A DNA stretch of 64,000 nucleotides, taken from contig JAAAPD010000003.1 in the NCBI GenBank assembly GCA_009908505.1, positions 124,001-188,000 on the forward strand, in the 5' to 3' direction. A program made the position numbers and the translations under genes. Each line of letters opens with the position of its first letter. Position 1 is the stretch's first letter. Below, in pieces: positions 7,400-17,269 of the stretch. The DNA comes from Alphaproteobacteria bacterium. Its GTDB lineage: Bacteria; Pseudomonadota; Alphaproteobacteria; Rhodobacterales; Rhodobacteraceae. Under the pieces are notes generated by a model. That model ran no database searches. It saw only the letters and a list, made by a program, of their open reading frames with translations, and was not told where the DNA came from.

Positions 7400-8094
7400 C
7401 GCAACTCGCGCGCCGCCAGGATCGTGCCATGCCCGGCCTCTTGCACGATGACGACCGCGCGGTCGTCGCCCGGCAGACGCAGGTCCAGCGTCAGATCCCG
7501 GTCGCCGGACCAGTCCGCTATCACCTGCCAATCGGTGACGATATTGCCATAGGTCAGTTGCCGGCCGGCATTCTCGCCCCGGCGGATATCGACCACCTGT
7601 CGCGGGTCATAGCGCACCAGTTGCACCTGCGCGGGTCCGGCCGCCTCGCCCTCCTGCGCCAGGGTCAACCGAAGCGCCCCACCCCGTCGCTCCAGGCCCA
7701 GCGTTATACCGTGGTCCACACCTGCATGGGCCCGAATGGCATCGCCGACCTCCATCGGCTTGGCGCCGACAACATGGGTGTGTCCGGCAACGATCATTTG
7801 CGGCGTATAGATCGTGTCATGGCCAGCGACCCGGGCATAGGCCTTCTGCCGCGTTGTATGGGCCGGGTCGGCGAAACTGTCCGCCCAACCGATGTAGTCC
7901 CAGTAATCCACGTGCAGTGCCAGGGCGATCACGTCCTCGCGCTCGGCCAGGTCCAGCAGCATCGCATCGGCGGGCGGGCAGCTCGAACAGCCCTGCGAGG
8001 TGAAAAGTTCGACCACCACCGGCGACGGATCGGCCCAGAGCGGCATGGAGCCCCCGGTCAAGGCGAGGGCAAGGGCTGTCAGAGCTGCGCGCAT
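7396..8094 (-). CDS. DUF1223 thioredoxin-like secreted protein
   Basis: The 232-residue protein starts with a signal peptide (MRAALTALALALTGGSMPLWA, cleavage after Ala21 likely). It then shows ELFTSQGCSSCPPAD, a CxxC motif at the start of a thioredoxin-like fold typical of DUF1223. The domain continues with VDYWDYIGW and TIYTPQMIVAG, also family hallmarks. The function is unknown; a periplasmic thiol/disulfide role is plausible from the CxxC motif. It is convergent with fliG (4-base stop overlap) and divergent from acnA. Confidence 0.85.
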   Translation of the reverse strand: MRAALTALALALTGGSMPLWADPSPVVVELFTSQGCSSCPPADAMLLDLAEREDVIALALHVDYWDYIGWADSFADPAHTTRQKAYARVAGHDTIYTPQMIVAGHTHVVGAKPMEVGDAIRAHAGVDHGITLGLERRGGALRLTLAQEGEAAGPAQVQLVRYDPRQVVDIRRGENAGRQLTYGNIVTDWQVIADWSGDRDLTLDLRLPGDDRAVVIVQEAGHGTILAARELR

Positions 8095-8229
8095 GGTTTA
8101 TCCCGTTTTTGTCGTTCCTCTGCCTATCGCAGCCTTCCCGCGAGGGCCAATCAAGCGTTTGCGAGACTCTGTCACATCGAAAGCCGCGCCCTTGATCGTC
8201 AGGGGGCCTGCGATTGAATGCCTGCGTCT

Positions 8230-8271
8230 TTCACCCTTGGCAAATGGTTGCATACAATAGTATACACTGCA
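8230..8271 (+). promoter_or_regulatory. Probable acnA promoter with an embedded palindromic motif
   Basis: The only AT-rich stretch in the acnA leader contains TTGGCA (8237-8242), then 18 bases, then TATACA (8261-8266), a fair -35/-10 pair. TACAAT at 8253 is a second possible -10. The region is framed by TGCA at 8249-8252 and TGCA at 8268-8271 and holds the palindrome GTATAC, resembling the TGTATACA-type operators of some GntR regulators. Regulator identity is inference. Confidence 0.45.
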
Positions 8272-8327
8272 CGAATCCGATCTGCCCGGATATTCGGCTT
8301 GTATCTCGCACCCTCAAGGAGGCCCCC

Positions 8328-11075
<2,748 letters not shown>

Positions 11076-11102
11076 TCCTTTTCGGGTCGAACCGCGACCG
11101 AA

Positions 11103-11138
11103 TTGTCGCGCCCCCTGCCAGGGGCGCGGCAATTTTTG
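11103..11138 (+). terminator. Rho-independent terminator of acnA
   Basis: A 12-bp stem, including one G-U pair, runs from 11103 to 11132 with a six-base loop (11115-11120), followed directly by TTTTTG. It begins 27 bases after the acnA stop on the same strand. Confidence 0.88.
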
Positions 11139-11210
11139 TTTGGGGGGCTCTGCCCCGTCCGCCATTGGCGGACTCCCCGGGATATTTCCCGTCCAAAGAA
11201 ATCTGGACGT
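11139..11210. repeat. Intergenic multi-hairpin element (REP-like)
   Basis: Just after the acnA terminator is a dense palindromic segment: GGGG/CCCC arms around GCTCTG, then GTCCGCC-ATT-GGCGGAC (11158-11174), then CCCCGGGATATTT and a CGTCC/GGACG pair. I recognise the GGGCTCTGCCCC...CCGGGATATTT layout as a type of repeat scattered between genes in Rhodobacteraceae, from general memory. Only one copy is present in this window, so repetition cannot be shown here. Confidence 0.5.
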
Positions 11211-11237
11211 GGGAAATGGTTGGGGTAGCGTGGCGCC

Positions 11238-12026
11238 ATGATCCATCGAAGTTATGAATTCACCCATGCGCTGTGCCGCGCGCCCGCGCGGTCGGTGACC
11301 GAGGGGCTGCGCGCAAGCGACAGGGGCGATCCCGACCCGGACCTATTCGCCAGCCAGCACGCCGCCTACGTGGATGCCCTGCGCGATGCGGGGTGCCGGG
11401 TGACGGTGCTGGGGCGGGACGAGGCCTTTCCCGACAGCGTCTTCATCGAGGACCCCGCCCTGGTCCTAAACGGGGTCGCGATCGCCTTGCGCCCCGGCGC
11501 GCCCAGCCGGCTGGGCGAGGCGGCGGCGCTGCGCCCGGCCCTTAAAGGGCATTGCCGCGACGTGGTGGACCTTGAGACCGAGGGCCATGTCGATGGCGGT
11601 GACATCCTGTGCACCGATGACCGGGTCTTGATCGGCCTGTCCGCACGCACCGATGCGCAGGGGGCCGAGGATTTGCGCCCGCTGGTCGCCGCGCAGGGCT
11701 ACCGGCTAGAGGTGCTGCGGACCCAGCCGGAAATCCTGCATTTCAAGACCGAAAGCGCCCTTCTGGATGCTCAAACCGTTCTGGCCACGCCCGCTCTGGC
11801 CGCATCGGGCGCCTTCGCGGGTTTGCGCGTGATCGAGACCGCGCCCGGCGAAGAGGCCAGCGCCAACGCGATCCGGGTAAATGGCGTGGTGATGCTGGCG
11901 GCGGGCTACCCCGAAACCGCCGACCGGTTGGTGCGCGCTGGCTACGAAGTGGTGACGCTCGACATGTCGCAGGCCGCTCTGGTCGATGGCGGGCTGAGCT
12001 GCATGTCGCTACGCTATGCCCTCTAG
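11238..12026 (+). CDS. Dimethylarginine dimethylaminohydrolase-like amidinohydrolase
   Basis: The 262-residue protein belongs to the guanidino-group-modifying (pentein) superfamily. The catalytic residues are visible: the acidic pair in VFIED (about 71-72), His117 in EGHVDGGDIL, and Cys255 in DGGLSCMSLR near the C-terminus. The length and these motifs fit DDAH, which converts methylated arginines to citrulline plus methylamines. Arginine deiminase is less likely because it is longer. The physiological substrate in this bacterium is unproven. Its 3' end overlaps the opposing phosphomannomutase gene by 18 bases. Confidence 0.85.
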   Translation: MIHRSYEFTHALCRAPARSVTEGLRASDRGDPDPDLFASQHAAYVDALRDAGCRVTVLGRDEAFPDSVFIEDPALVLNGVAIALRPGAPSRLGEAAALRPALKGHCRDVVDLETEGHVDGGDILCTDDRVLIGLSARTDAQGAEDLRPLVAAQGYRLEVLRTQPEILHFKTESALLDAQTVLATPALAASGAFAGLRVIETAPGEEASANAIRVNGVVMLAAGYPETADRLVRAGYEVVTLDMSQAALVDGGLSCMSLRYAL

Positions 12027-13367
12027 CAGGGTCCGAATCTCGTCCAGCTTGCGGGCCACCAGAGCCGCGTCGCCGCGCGATTCGATGTTCAGCCGCACCA
12101 CCGGTTCGGTGTTGGACCGGCGCAGGTTCATGCGCCAGTCGCCCATGTCGTAGCTGACCCCATCCAGGTGGTTTTCCGACAGGGCCTGCGGGCCATAGGT
12201 CGCTTCGACGGCGGAAACGGCGGCGTCCACATCGGCGATGCGAAAATTCACCTCGCCCGACGACGGGAAATCGCGACGCAGGTCGGCCACCATGGCCGAC
12301 AGCGGCCGATCCGAGCGCGAGACCAGTTCGGCCACGAGGAGCCAGGGAATCATGCCGCTGTCGCAGTAGTTGAAGTCGCGGAAATAGTGATGCGCGGACA
12401 TCTCGCCGCCATAGGCCGCATCGCGGTCGCGCATGATCTTCTTAATATGGGAATGGCCCACCCGCGACAGGATCGGCGTTCCTCCCGCGCGCGTCACCGC
12501 ATCCTCGGTCGCCCAGATGACCCGCGGGTCATAGACGATCCCCGCCCCTGGCTCCTTGGCGCAAAAGGCCTGCGCCAGAAGCGTCACGACATATTCCCCG
12601 TCGATGAAGGCGCCGGTTTCGTCGAAGAAGAAGCAGCGGTCGAAATCCCCGTCCCAGGCGACGCCCATATCCGCCCCCTGCGCGCGCACCGCGTCCGCCG
12701 TGGCGGCGCGGTTTTCCGGCAAAAGCGGGTTGGGTATGCCGTTGGGAAAGCTGCCGTCGGGATCATGGTGGACTTTGACGAAGGTGAAGGGGAGGCCGGC
12801 CATGGCGGCCTGCACCGCGTCGAAGGTCGGGCCGGCCGCGCCATTGCCGCCATTGACGACGATTTTCAGCGGCCGCAACGCGCGCCGGTCGATATAGCCT
12901 ACCAAGTGCGCCACGTAATCCGGGCGCGCATCGCGGGACTCGATCGCCCCGCCGGACACGGCCGGGCCGAAATCGTCCGCCTCGGCCAGGGCACTGATCT
13001 CGGCCAGGCCGGTATCGGCCGAGATCGGCCGCGCACCTTCACGCACCAGCTTGATGCCGTTGTAATCGATGGGATTGTGGCTGGCCGTCACCATCAGCCC
13101 GCCCCCGGCCCCGAAATGGGCGGTGGCGAAATAGACCTCTTCGGTGCCACACAGGCCAATGTCGTAGACAATCACGCCCTCGGCCAACAGGCCGCGATGC
13201 AGGGCGGCCTGCAAACCCGCGCTGCTGTCACGGATATCGCGGCCCGTGACCACGGTGCCTGGGCCCATGACACGGGCAAAGGCGCGGCCGATCGCTTCGC
13301 AGATGTCTTCGGTCAGGTCGTCCCCCAGCCTGCCGCGCACATCGTAACTCTTGAAGCAGGTCAACAT
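12009..13367 (-). CDS. manB: Phosphomannomutase/phosphoglucomutase
   Basis: This 452-residue alpha-D-phosphohexomutase interconverts hexose-6-phosphate and hexose-1-phosphate for GDP-mannose and exopolysaccharide precursors. Visible motifs are the catalytic phosphoserine loop TASHNP (Ser96), the metal loop DGDFDRC, the sugar-recognition GEMSAHHYF, and the phosphate-binding RRSNTEPVVRLN near the C-terminus. All four domains are present, so the enzyme looks intact. PMM versus PGM preference cannot be settled from sequence. It is followed on the opposite strand by the DDAH-like gene. Confidence 0.93.
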   Translation of the reverse strand: MLTCFKSYDVRGRLGDDLTEDICEAIGRAFARVMGPGTVVTGRDIRDSSAGLQAALHRGLLAEGVIVYDIGLCGTEEVYFATAHFGAGGGLMVTASHNPIDYNGIKLVREGARPISADTGLAEISALAEADDFGPAVSGGAIESRDARPDYVAHLVGYIDRRALRPLKIVVNGGNGAAGPTFDAVQAAMAGLPFTFVKVHHDPDGSFPNGIPNPLLPENRAATADAVRAQGADMGVAWDGDFDRCFFFDETGAFIDGEYVVTLLAQAFCAKEPGAGIVYDPRVIWATEDAVTRAGGTPILSRVGHSHIKKIMRDRDAAYGGEMSAHHYFRDFNYCDSGMIPWLLVAELVSRSDRPLSAMVADLRRDFPSSGEVNFRIADVDAAVSAVEATYGPQALSENHLDGVSYDMGDWRMNLRRSNTEPVVRLNIESRGDAALVARKLDEIRTLLEGIA

Positions 13368-13385
13368 AGGGGATCCTTCCGGGGG

Positions 13386-13919
13386 TCAGTCGGCGCGGGC
13401 GGCCTCGATCGCGGGGCGCAGGCGGCTTTCGATGGCGCGTTGGGTGACCGGTCCGGCGACCCGCATCAAGACCGTGCCGTCGCCATCGACCAGGAAGGTC
13501 TCGGGCACGCCGTAGACGCCCCATTCCAGGCTGTTGGCCCCGTTGGAATCGGTGCCCAGCGCCGTGTAGGGATCGCCCAGTTCCTGCAGGAAGGCCAGCG
13601 CGTTGGCATCCTGGTCCTTGTAGTTGATGCCGTAGACGGGCAGCCCCTCGGCGGCCAGCAGGGTAAGGTTGGGGTGTTCGACCCGGCAGGGGGCGCACCA
13701 GCTGGCCCAGTAGTTGACCAGCTTGAGCTCGCCGTCACGCAGCATCTGGTTGGTCAGCACCCGTTTGTCGCCCAGCGGCTCGATGTCCAGCGCGGGCGCT
13801 TCGCGCCCGGCCAGCGCCGTGGGCAGGTCGTCGGGATTGCCCGAAAACATGGAATAGGCGAACAGCCCGGCGATCGCGACGAAGATCACCGGCGGGATGA
13901 ACATCAACGGTCTAGCCAT
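13386..13919 (-). CDS. ccmG: Thiol:disulfide interchange protein DsbE/CcmG
   Basis: CcmG reduces apocytochrome c or CcmH thiols in the periplasm during cytochrome c maturation. The 177-residue product has an N-terminal membrane anchor (PLMFIPPVIFVAIAGLF), the redox motif WASWCAPC, the CcmG-specific acidic context with GINYKDQ, and the cis-Pro loop YGVPETFLVD. It is the last gene of ccmABCDG. Its start codon at 13919 overlaps the ccmD stop, indicating translational coupling; longer upstream in-frame starts are not needed. Confidence 0.94.
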   Translation of the reverse strand: MARPLMFIPPVIFVAIAGLFAYSMFSGNPDDLPTALAGREAPALDIEPLGDKRVLTNQMLRDGELKLVNYWASWCAPCRVEHPNLTLLAAEGLPVYGINYKDQDANALAFLQELGDPYTALGTDSNGANSLEWGVYGVPETFLVDGDGTVLMRVAGPVTQRAIESRLRPAIEAARAD

Positions 13920-14073
13920 TGCGTTTGTCCATCCGATTCTCGACAGCATCAAGTGTCGCCCGCGCCTTGCGCGCCGACCGGACTGACAGCCAGACCAGCC
14001 CCAGCAGCAGCAGGATCGAGACGGCATAGGCCGACAGCACCTCCACCACGTATTTGCCCAGGTCGGGCATCAT
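13912..14073 (-). CDS. ccmD: Heme exporter protein CcmD
   Basis: This small ORF reads MMPDLGKYVVEVLSAYAV, a hydrophobic segment, then a basic tail (SARKARATLDAVENRMDKRNG), 53 residues. A single membrane helix with a charged cytoplasmic tail between ccmC and ccmG is the CcmD signature. CcmD helps release holo-CcmE from the CcmABC complex. Its ATG overlaps the ccmC stop (ATGA), and its own stop overlaps the ccmG start. An alternative ATG is one codon downstream. Confidence 0.9.
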   Translation of the reverse strand: MMPDLGKYVVEVLSAYAVSILLLLGLVWLSVRSARKARATLDAVENRMDKRNG

Positions 14074-14795
14074 GCGCGCATCCTCGCCTCAAGGGCCCGC
14101 GCCCGGCGCAGGCGGATTTCGGTATGCGTCCGCAGGATCACCAGCCCCACGAACAGCAGGATGAACCCGGCGATACAGACCAGCGCGGGATACCAGAAGA
14201 CATCGGCGACATTCTCCTCGGCATCGAGCGACAGGGACGCGCCCTGGTGCAGGCCCTGGTTCCAGAAATTGACGGCATAGCGGCTCAACACGGCGAAGAC
14301 CGACCCGACGATGCACAGCACACTGGTCAGGTCGGCGGCAGTGTCGTCATCCTCGATCGCGGTCCAGAGGGCCATGTAGCCCAGGTAGAACAGGAACAGG
14401 ATAAGGAACGAGGTCAGCCGCGGATCCCAGACCCACCAGGTGCCCCAGATCGGCTGGCCCCAGACCGCCCCGGTGAACAGCGCGATCAGGGTCATGACGA
14501 TCCCGATGGGGCCCGCGGCCTTGGCGGCCAGGGCGCTGACATGGTGACGGCGGATCAGCCAGACCAGGGAGGTCACCAGCATCATCACCCAGATATTGAT
14601 CGCCATCATGGCGGCGGGCACGTGAAGGTAGAAAATCTTGACGGTGCTGCCCTGACGGTAGTCGTCGGGGGTGAAGAAGAACCCCCAGACAAGGCCGACC
14701 ACAAGGGTCACACCGGCCCCCCACATCACCCAGGGAAGAACCGGGGCGGTCGTGGCCATGAATTTCTTGGGGTTGGCATATTCCCAGATCGACAT
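14070..14795 (-). CDS. ccmC: Heme exporter protein CcmC
   Basis: CcmC presents heme to the chaperone CcmE in the periplasm. The 241-residue protein has six predicted membrane helices and the diagnostic tryptophan-rich heme-handling loop WGTWWVWDPRLTS at about residues 118-130. Conserved His residues flank it (IFYLHVPAA and GLHQGASLS). The length is normal. It sits between ccmB and ccmD in a minus-strand operon, 42 bases after ccmB. Confidence 0.95.
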   Translation of the reverse strand: MSIWEYANPKKFMATTAPVLPWVMWGAGVTLVVGLVWGFFFTPDDYRQGSTVKIFYLHVPAAMMAINIWVMMLVTSLVWLIRRHHVSALAAKAAGPIGIVMTLIALFTGAVWGQPIWGTWWVWDPRLTSFLILFLFYLGYMALWTAIEDDDTAADLTSVLCIVGSVFAVLSRYAVNFWNQGLHQGASLSLDAEENVADVFWYPALVCIAGFILLFVGLVILRTHTEIRLRRARALEARMRA

Positions 14796-14837
14796 GTGTA
14801 TCTCGTATCCTGTCCCGCGCGGCGGCTCAATGCCCGA

Positions 14838-15494
14838 TCACCGCAGATTGACCCGTAGTGCCGCCGCCGTGGCGAAGGGCAGAAAGGCGAAGACACCCAG
14901 CGTGATGCCGCCCTGCAAGACCAGCGCATTGGCGGCCGAGAACCCGTCGGCCCCGCGCCGGACGGCCTCGGCGCCGAAGATCAGCGTCGGAATATATAAG
15001 GGCAACACCAGAAGCGACAAGAGCAACCCGCCGCGCCGCAATCCCACGGTCAGCGCCGCACCGAACGTGCCGATCATCGAGAGGGCCGGCGTGCCGATCA
15101 ACAATGTGATCAGCAGGAAGGCATAGGCGCCCGTTTCAAGGTTCAGCAGGAAGCCCAGCGCCGGGGCGGCCAGCGTCAGGGGCAACCCTGTCGTGATCCA
15201 GTGCGCCACCCCCTTGACCAGCGCCACGGCCTCCAGCGGCAGGGGCGACGTGGCCAGAAGCGGCAGCGATCCGTCTTCGTGGTCCAGCGCGAAGATCCGG
15301 TCCAGCGACAAGAGCGCCGCCAGCAGCGCGGCGACCCAGAGGATCCCCGGCGCGATACGGCTCAGCAGCTCCGATTGCGGGCCAACGCCGAAGGGCACCA
15401 GGACGATCACGATCAGGAAGAAGGCCAGGCCAAGGCCAAAGCCCCCGCCCGCCCGCACCGCGAGCGCGAGGTCCCGTTTCAGAAGGGCGATCAA
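14838..15494 (-). CDS. ccmB: Heme exporter protein CcmB
   Basis: This is the membrane subunit of the CcmAB ABC module that powers release of holo-CcmE. The 218-residue protein starts [14 protein letters not shown], the typical CcmB opening, and has about six hydrophobic segments including LLSLLVLPLYIPTLIFGAEAV. Its start codon overlaps the ccmA stop (ATGA), so the two subunits are translated in a coupled way. Confidence 0.94.
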   Translation of the reverse strand: MIALLKRDLALAVRAGGGFGLGLAFFLIVIVLVPFGVGPQSELLSRIAPGILWVAALLAALLSLDRIFALDHEDGSLPLLATSPLPLEAVALVKGVAHWITTGLPLTLAAPALGFLLNLETGAYAFLLITLLIGTPALSMIGTFGAALTVGLRRGGLLLSLLVLPLYIPTLIFGAEAVRRGADGFSAANALVLQGGITLGVFAFLPFATAAALRVNLR

Positions 15495-16108
15495 AGAAAG
15501 GCCTCGTCGCTGCCGCCCGCCGCGTCCTGAGCGGCCTTGTAGGGTGTCAGTTCCAGCACCGGGGCGTCGAGGCCAAGGTCGATATGGGTTGCGATCACCG
15601 CGATGCCCCCCTGCCCCAGATGCGTGTCGCGCAGCCAGTCGGCGAACATCTTCACCGAGAATCCGTCCAGCGACACGGTCGGTTCGTCCAGGAACAGCAC
15701 CTTGCGGCCGATCACTCCCAGCCGGGCGAGACCCAGGCGGCGTTTCTGCCCGGCGCTCAGGGTGCCGGCCAGCCGGTCGCGCAGGTCGACGAGGTCGAAA
15801 TCTTCCAGCACGTTGTCAGCCAACTGCCCGCCATGCACCTCGGCCCAGAATGCCAGGTTCTCGGTCACGCTCAGCTGCGATTTGATACCGTCCGCATGGC
15901 TGGCATAAGCGCCGCTGTCCTCGGGGAACGCCACCTCCCCGGCCAAGGCGGGTTGCAGGCCCGCCAGGGTCCGCAGCAGCGTCGTTTTTCCGATCCCGTT
16001 GGGGCCGCGCAGAATCAGTGCCTCGCCCGGGGCACAGTCGAAACTGACCCCTTCCAGCACCGGGCGGCCACCACGGGCGACGCCGAGATCCTTCACGTGC
16101 AAACTCAT
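15491..16108 (-). CDS. ccmA: Heme exporter ATP-binding protein CcmA
   Basis: This 205-residue ABC ATPase has the Walker A motif GPNGIGKTT, the short CcmA-type signature [13 protein letters not shown], Walker B VLFLDEPT and the switch His in VIATHIDLG. The small size and the LSAGQ form of the signature are characteristic of CcmA. It partners with CcmB. The start at 16108 gives MSLHVKDL; the longer in-frame extension is antisense to the Mth938-like gene and is rejected. Confidence 0.94.
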   Translation of the reverse strand: MSLHVKDLGVARGGRPVLEGVSFDCAPGEALILRGPNGIGKTTLLRTLAGLQPALAGEVAFPEDSGAYASHADGIKSQLSVTENLAFWAEVHGGQLADNVLEDFDLVDLRDRLAGTLSAGQKRRLGLARLGVIGRKVLFLDEPTVSLDGFSVKMFADWLRDTHLGQGGIAVIATHIDLGLDAPVLELTPYKAAQDAAGGSDEAFL

Positions 16109-16130
16109 GCGCCTACCGATAGCCCAAGGG

Positions 16131-16484
16131 TCAGACCGGCAACAGTGCCAAACCGACGCGGCGCCCTTCGGCCAGCAGCACGTTGTAGGTGCGGCAGGCG
16201 GCGGGCGAGGCGCAGAATTCAACGCCGATACCCGCCTCTTCCAGACGGGTGCGCAGACCCCGGGGCAGCGGCGCGATCTCGGCCCCTGTGCCCACCAGCA
16301 AAACGTCGATCTGCGGGGCGAGTGCGACCAGGCGGTCGATATCCTCCAGCCCGTCCCAGCCGTCGACACCCTTGGGCGAGATCACGATCGACCCCTCGAC
16401 CACCTCGCCGCCGATACGGAAAAAGCCGGGGCCGTAGCCATCGACCGGCTTGGCGTCGTCGAACACAACTTCGTTCAGCCGCAT
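16131..16484 (-). CDS. Mth938-like domain protein
   Basis: The 117-residue protein has the compact Mth938/NDUFAF3-like fold pattern: [31 protein letters not shown] and [16 protein letters not shown]. In alphaproteobacteria this family commonly sits next to secDF, and its mitochondrial relative NDUFAF3 takes part in complex I assembly. The bacterial function is not established. It is 22 bases upstream of ccmA and three bases after the TSUP remnant. Confidence 0.85.
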   Translation of the reverse strand: MRLNEVVFDDAKPVDGYGPGFFRIGGEVVEGSIVISPKGVDGWDGLEDIDRLVALAPQIDVLLVGTGAEIAPLPRGLRTRLEEAGIGVEFCASPAACRTYNVLLAEGRRVGLALLPV

Positions 16485-16487
16485 GTC

Positions 16488-17203
16488 TTACCCCCAGATC
16501 GGCAATCCCAAAAGACCCGCCACCCCGATGATGGCATAGGCCGTGCCCCGGTATAGGCCAGCCCGGCCCGGAATGAAAAGCCGACGGCCCAGGAAACCGC
16601 CCAGCGCGTAGGCCGGCAGCATCGTCAGGCCCAGCCATATCGTGCCCCCCGTGATCGCGCCCTGCAGGGCCATGACCGGCAGCAGGGCAAAACTGGAAAA
16701 GGACAGCACGATGATCGTATTGGCACGGGTGCGCGCCACCTCGTCACGTCCGCCCAGCTGGAACAGCACCAGGACCGGGCCGTTCAGCCCACCGATCCGC
16801 CCAGGAACCCGACCCCGGCCCCCACGCCCAGCCAGGCCGGCACGCCCGGCGCCCGGTGATTGCGCCAGCCCGACAGCAGCGCCGCCAGCGTCACGAAGAC
16901 AACGGTCGAGACCGCCCAGCGCAGCGCCGTGGGATCACTGGTGCGCAGGAACCAGACGCCCAACGGCTCCAGCGTGATGGCAGCGGCGAGCATGGTCAGG
17001 GCCGCGCGACGGTCCGCCTGTGGCCAGGCCTGCGGCACGACCGTCAGGATCGAGCCGAGCGACGCCACAGCAAAAGCCGCCACCGCCACGACCGGATCGA
17101 CCAGCGCCACGGCAATCGGCATGTAGATCAGCGCCGCGCCGAAGCCCGCAAAGCCGTAGACCAGCCCGGCCGCCAGGCAGGTCAGGATCAGCCAGATTTC
17201 CAT
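16488..17203 (-). pseudogene. Sulfite exporter TauE/SafE (TSUP) permease, frameshifted
   Basis: Two adjacent frames make one TSUP protein. The first (17203 down to 16784) reads MEIWLILTCLAAGLVYGFAGFG through VGFLGGSVG and then hits TGA. The other frame continues LNGPVLVLFQLGGRDEVART to a stop at 16488. Adding one G to the GGG run (complement of 16788-16790) restores a continuous permease of about 239 residues with the family motif GSVGLNGP. Apart from this single base the coding sequence is intact, so it is either a very recent inactivation or a sequencing or assembly slip. TSUP proteins export sulfite or other small anions. Confidence 0.8.
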
Positions 17204-17269
17204 TCGTTCCCCGCAAACGCGAACCGCCCCGACAATGCAGAGCGGTCCATCGCGGCGCTAGGGCCACTC

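Noticed and set aside
16770..16800. Programmed ribosomal frameshift in the TSUP gene
   Set aside because: There is no slippery heptamer or downstream structure, and TSUP proteins are not known to use frameshifting. A single-base indel is simpler.
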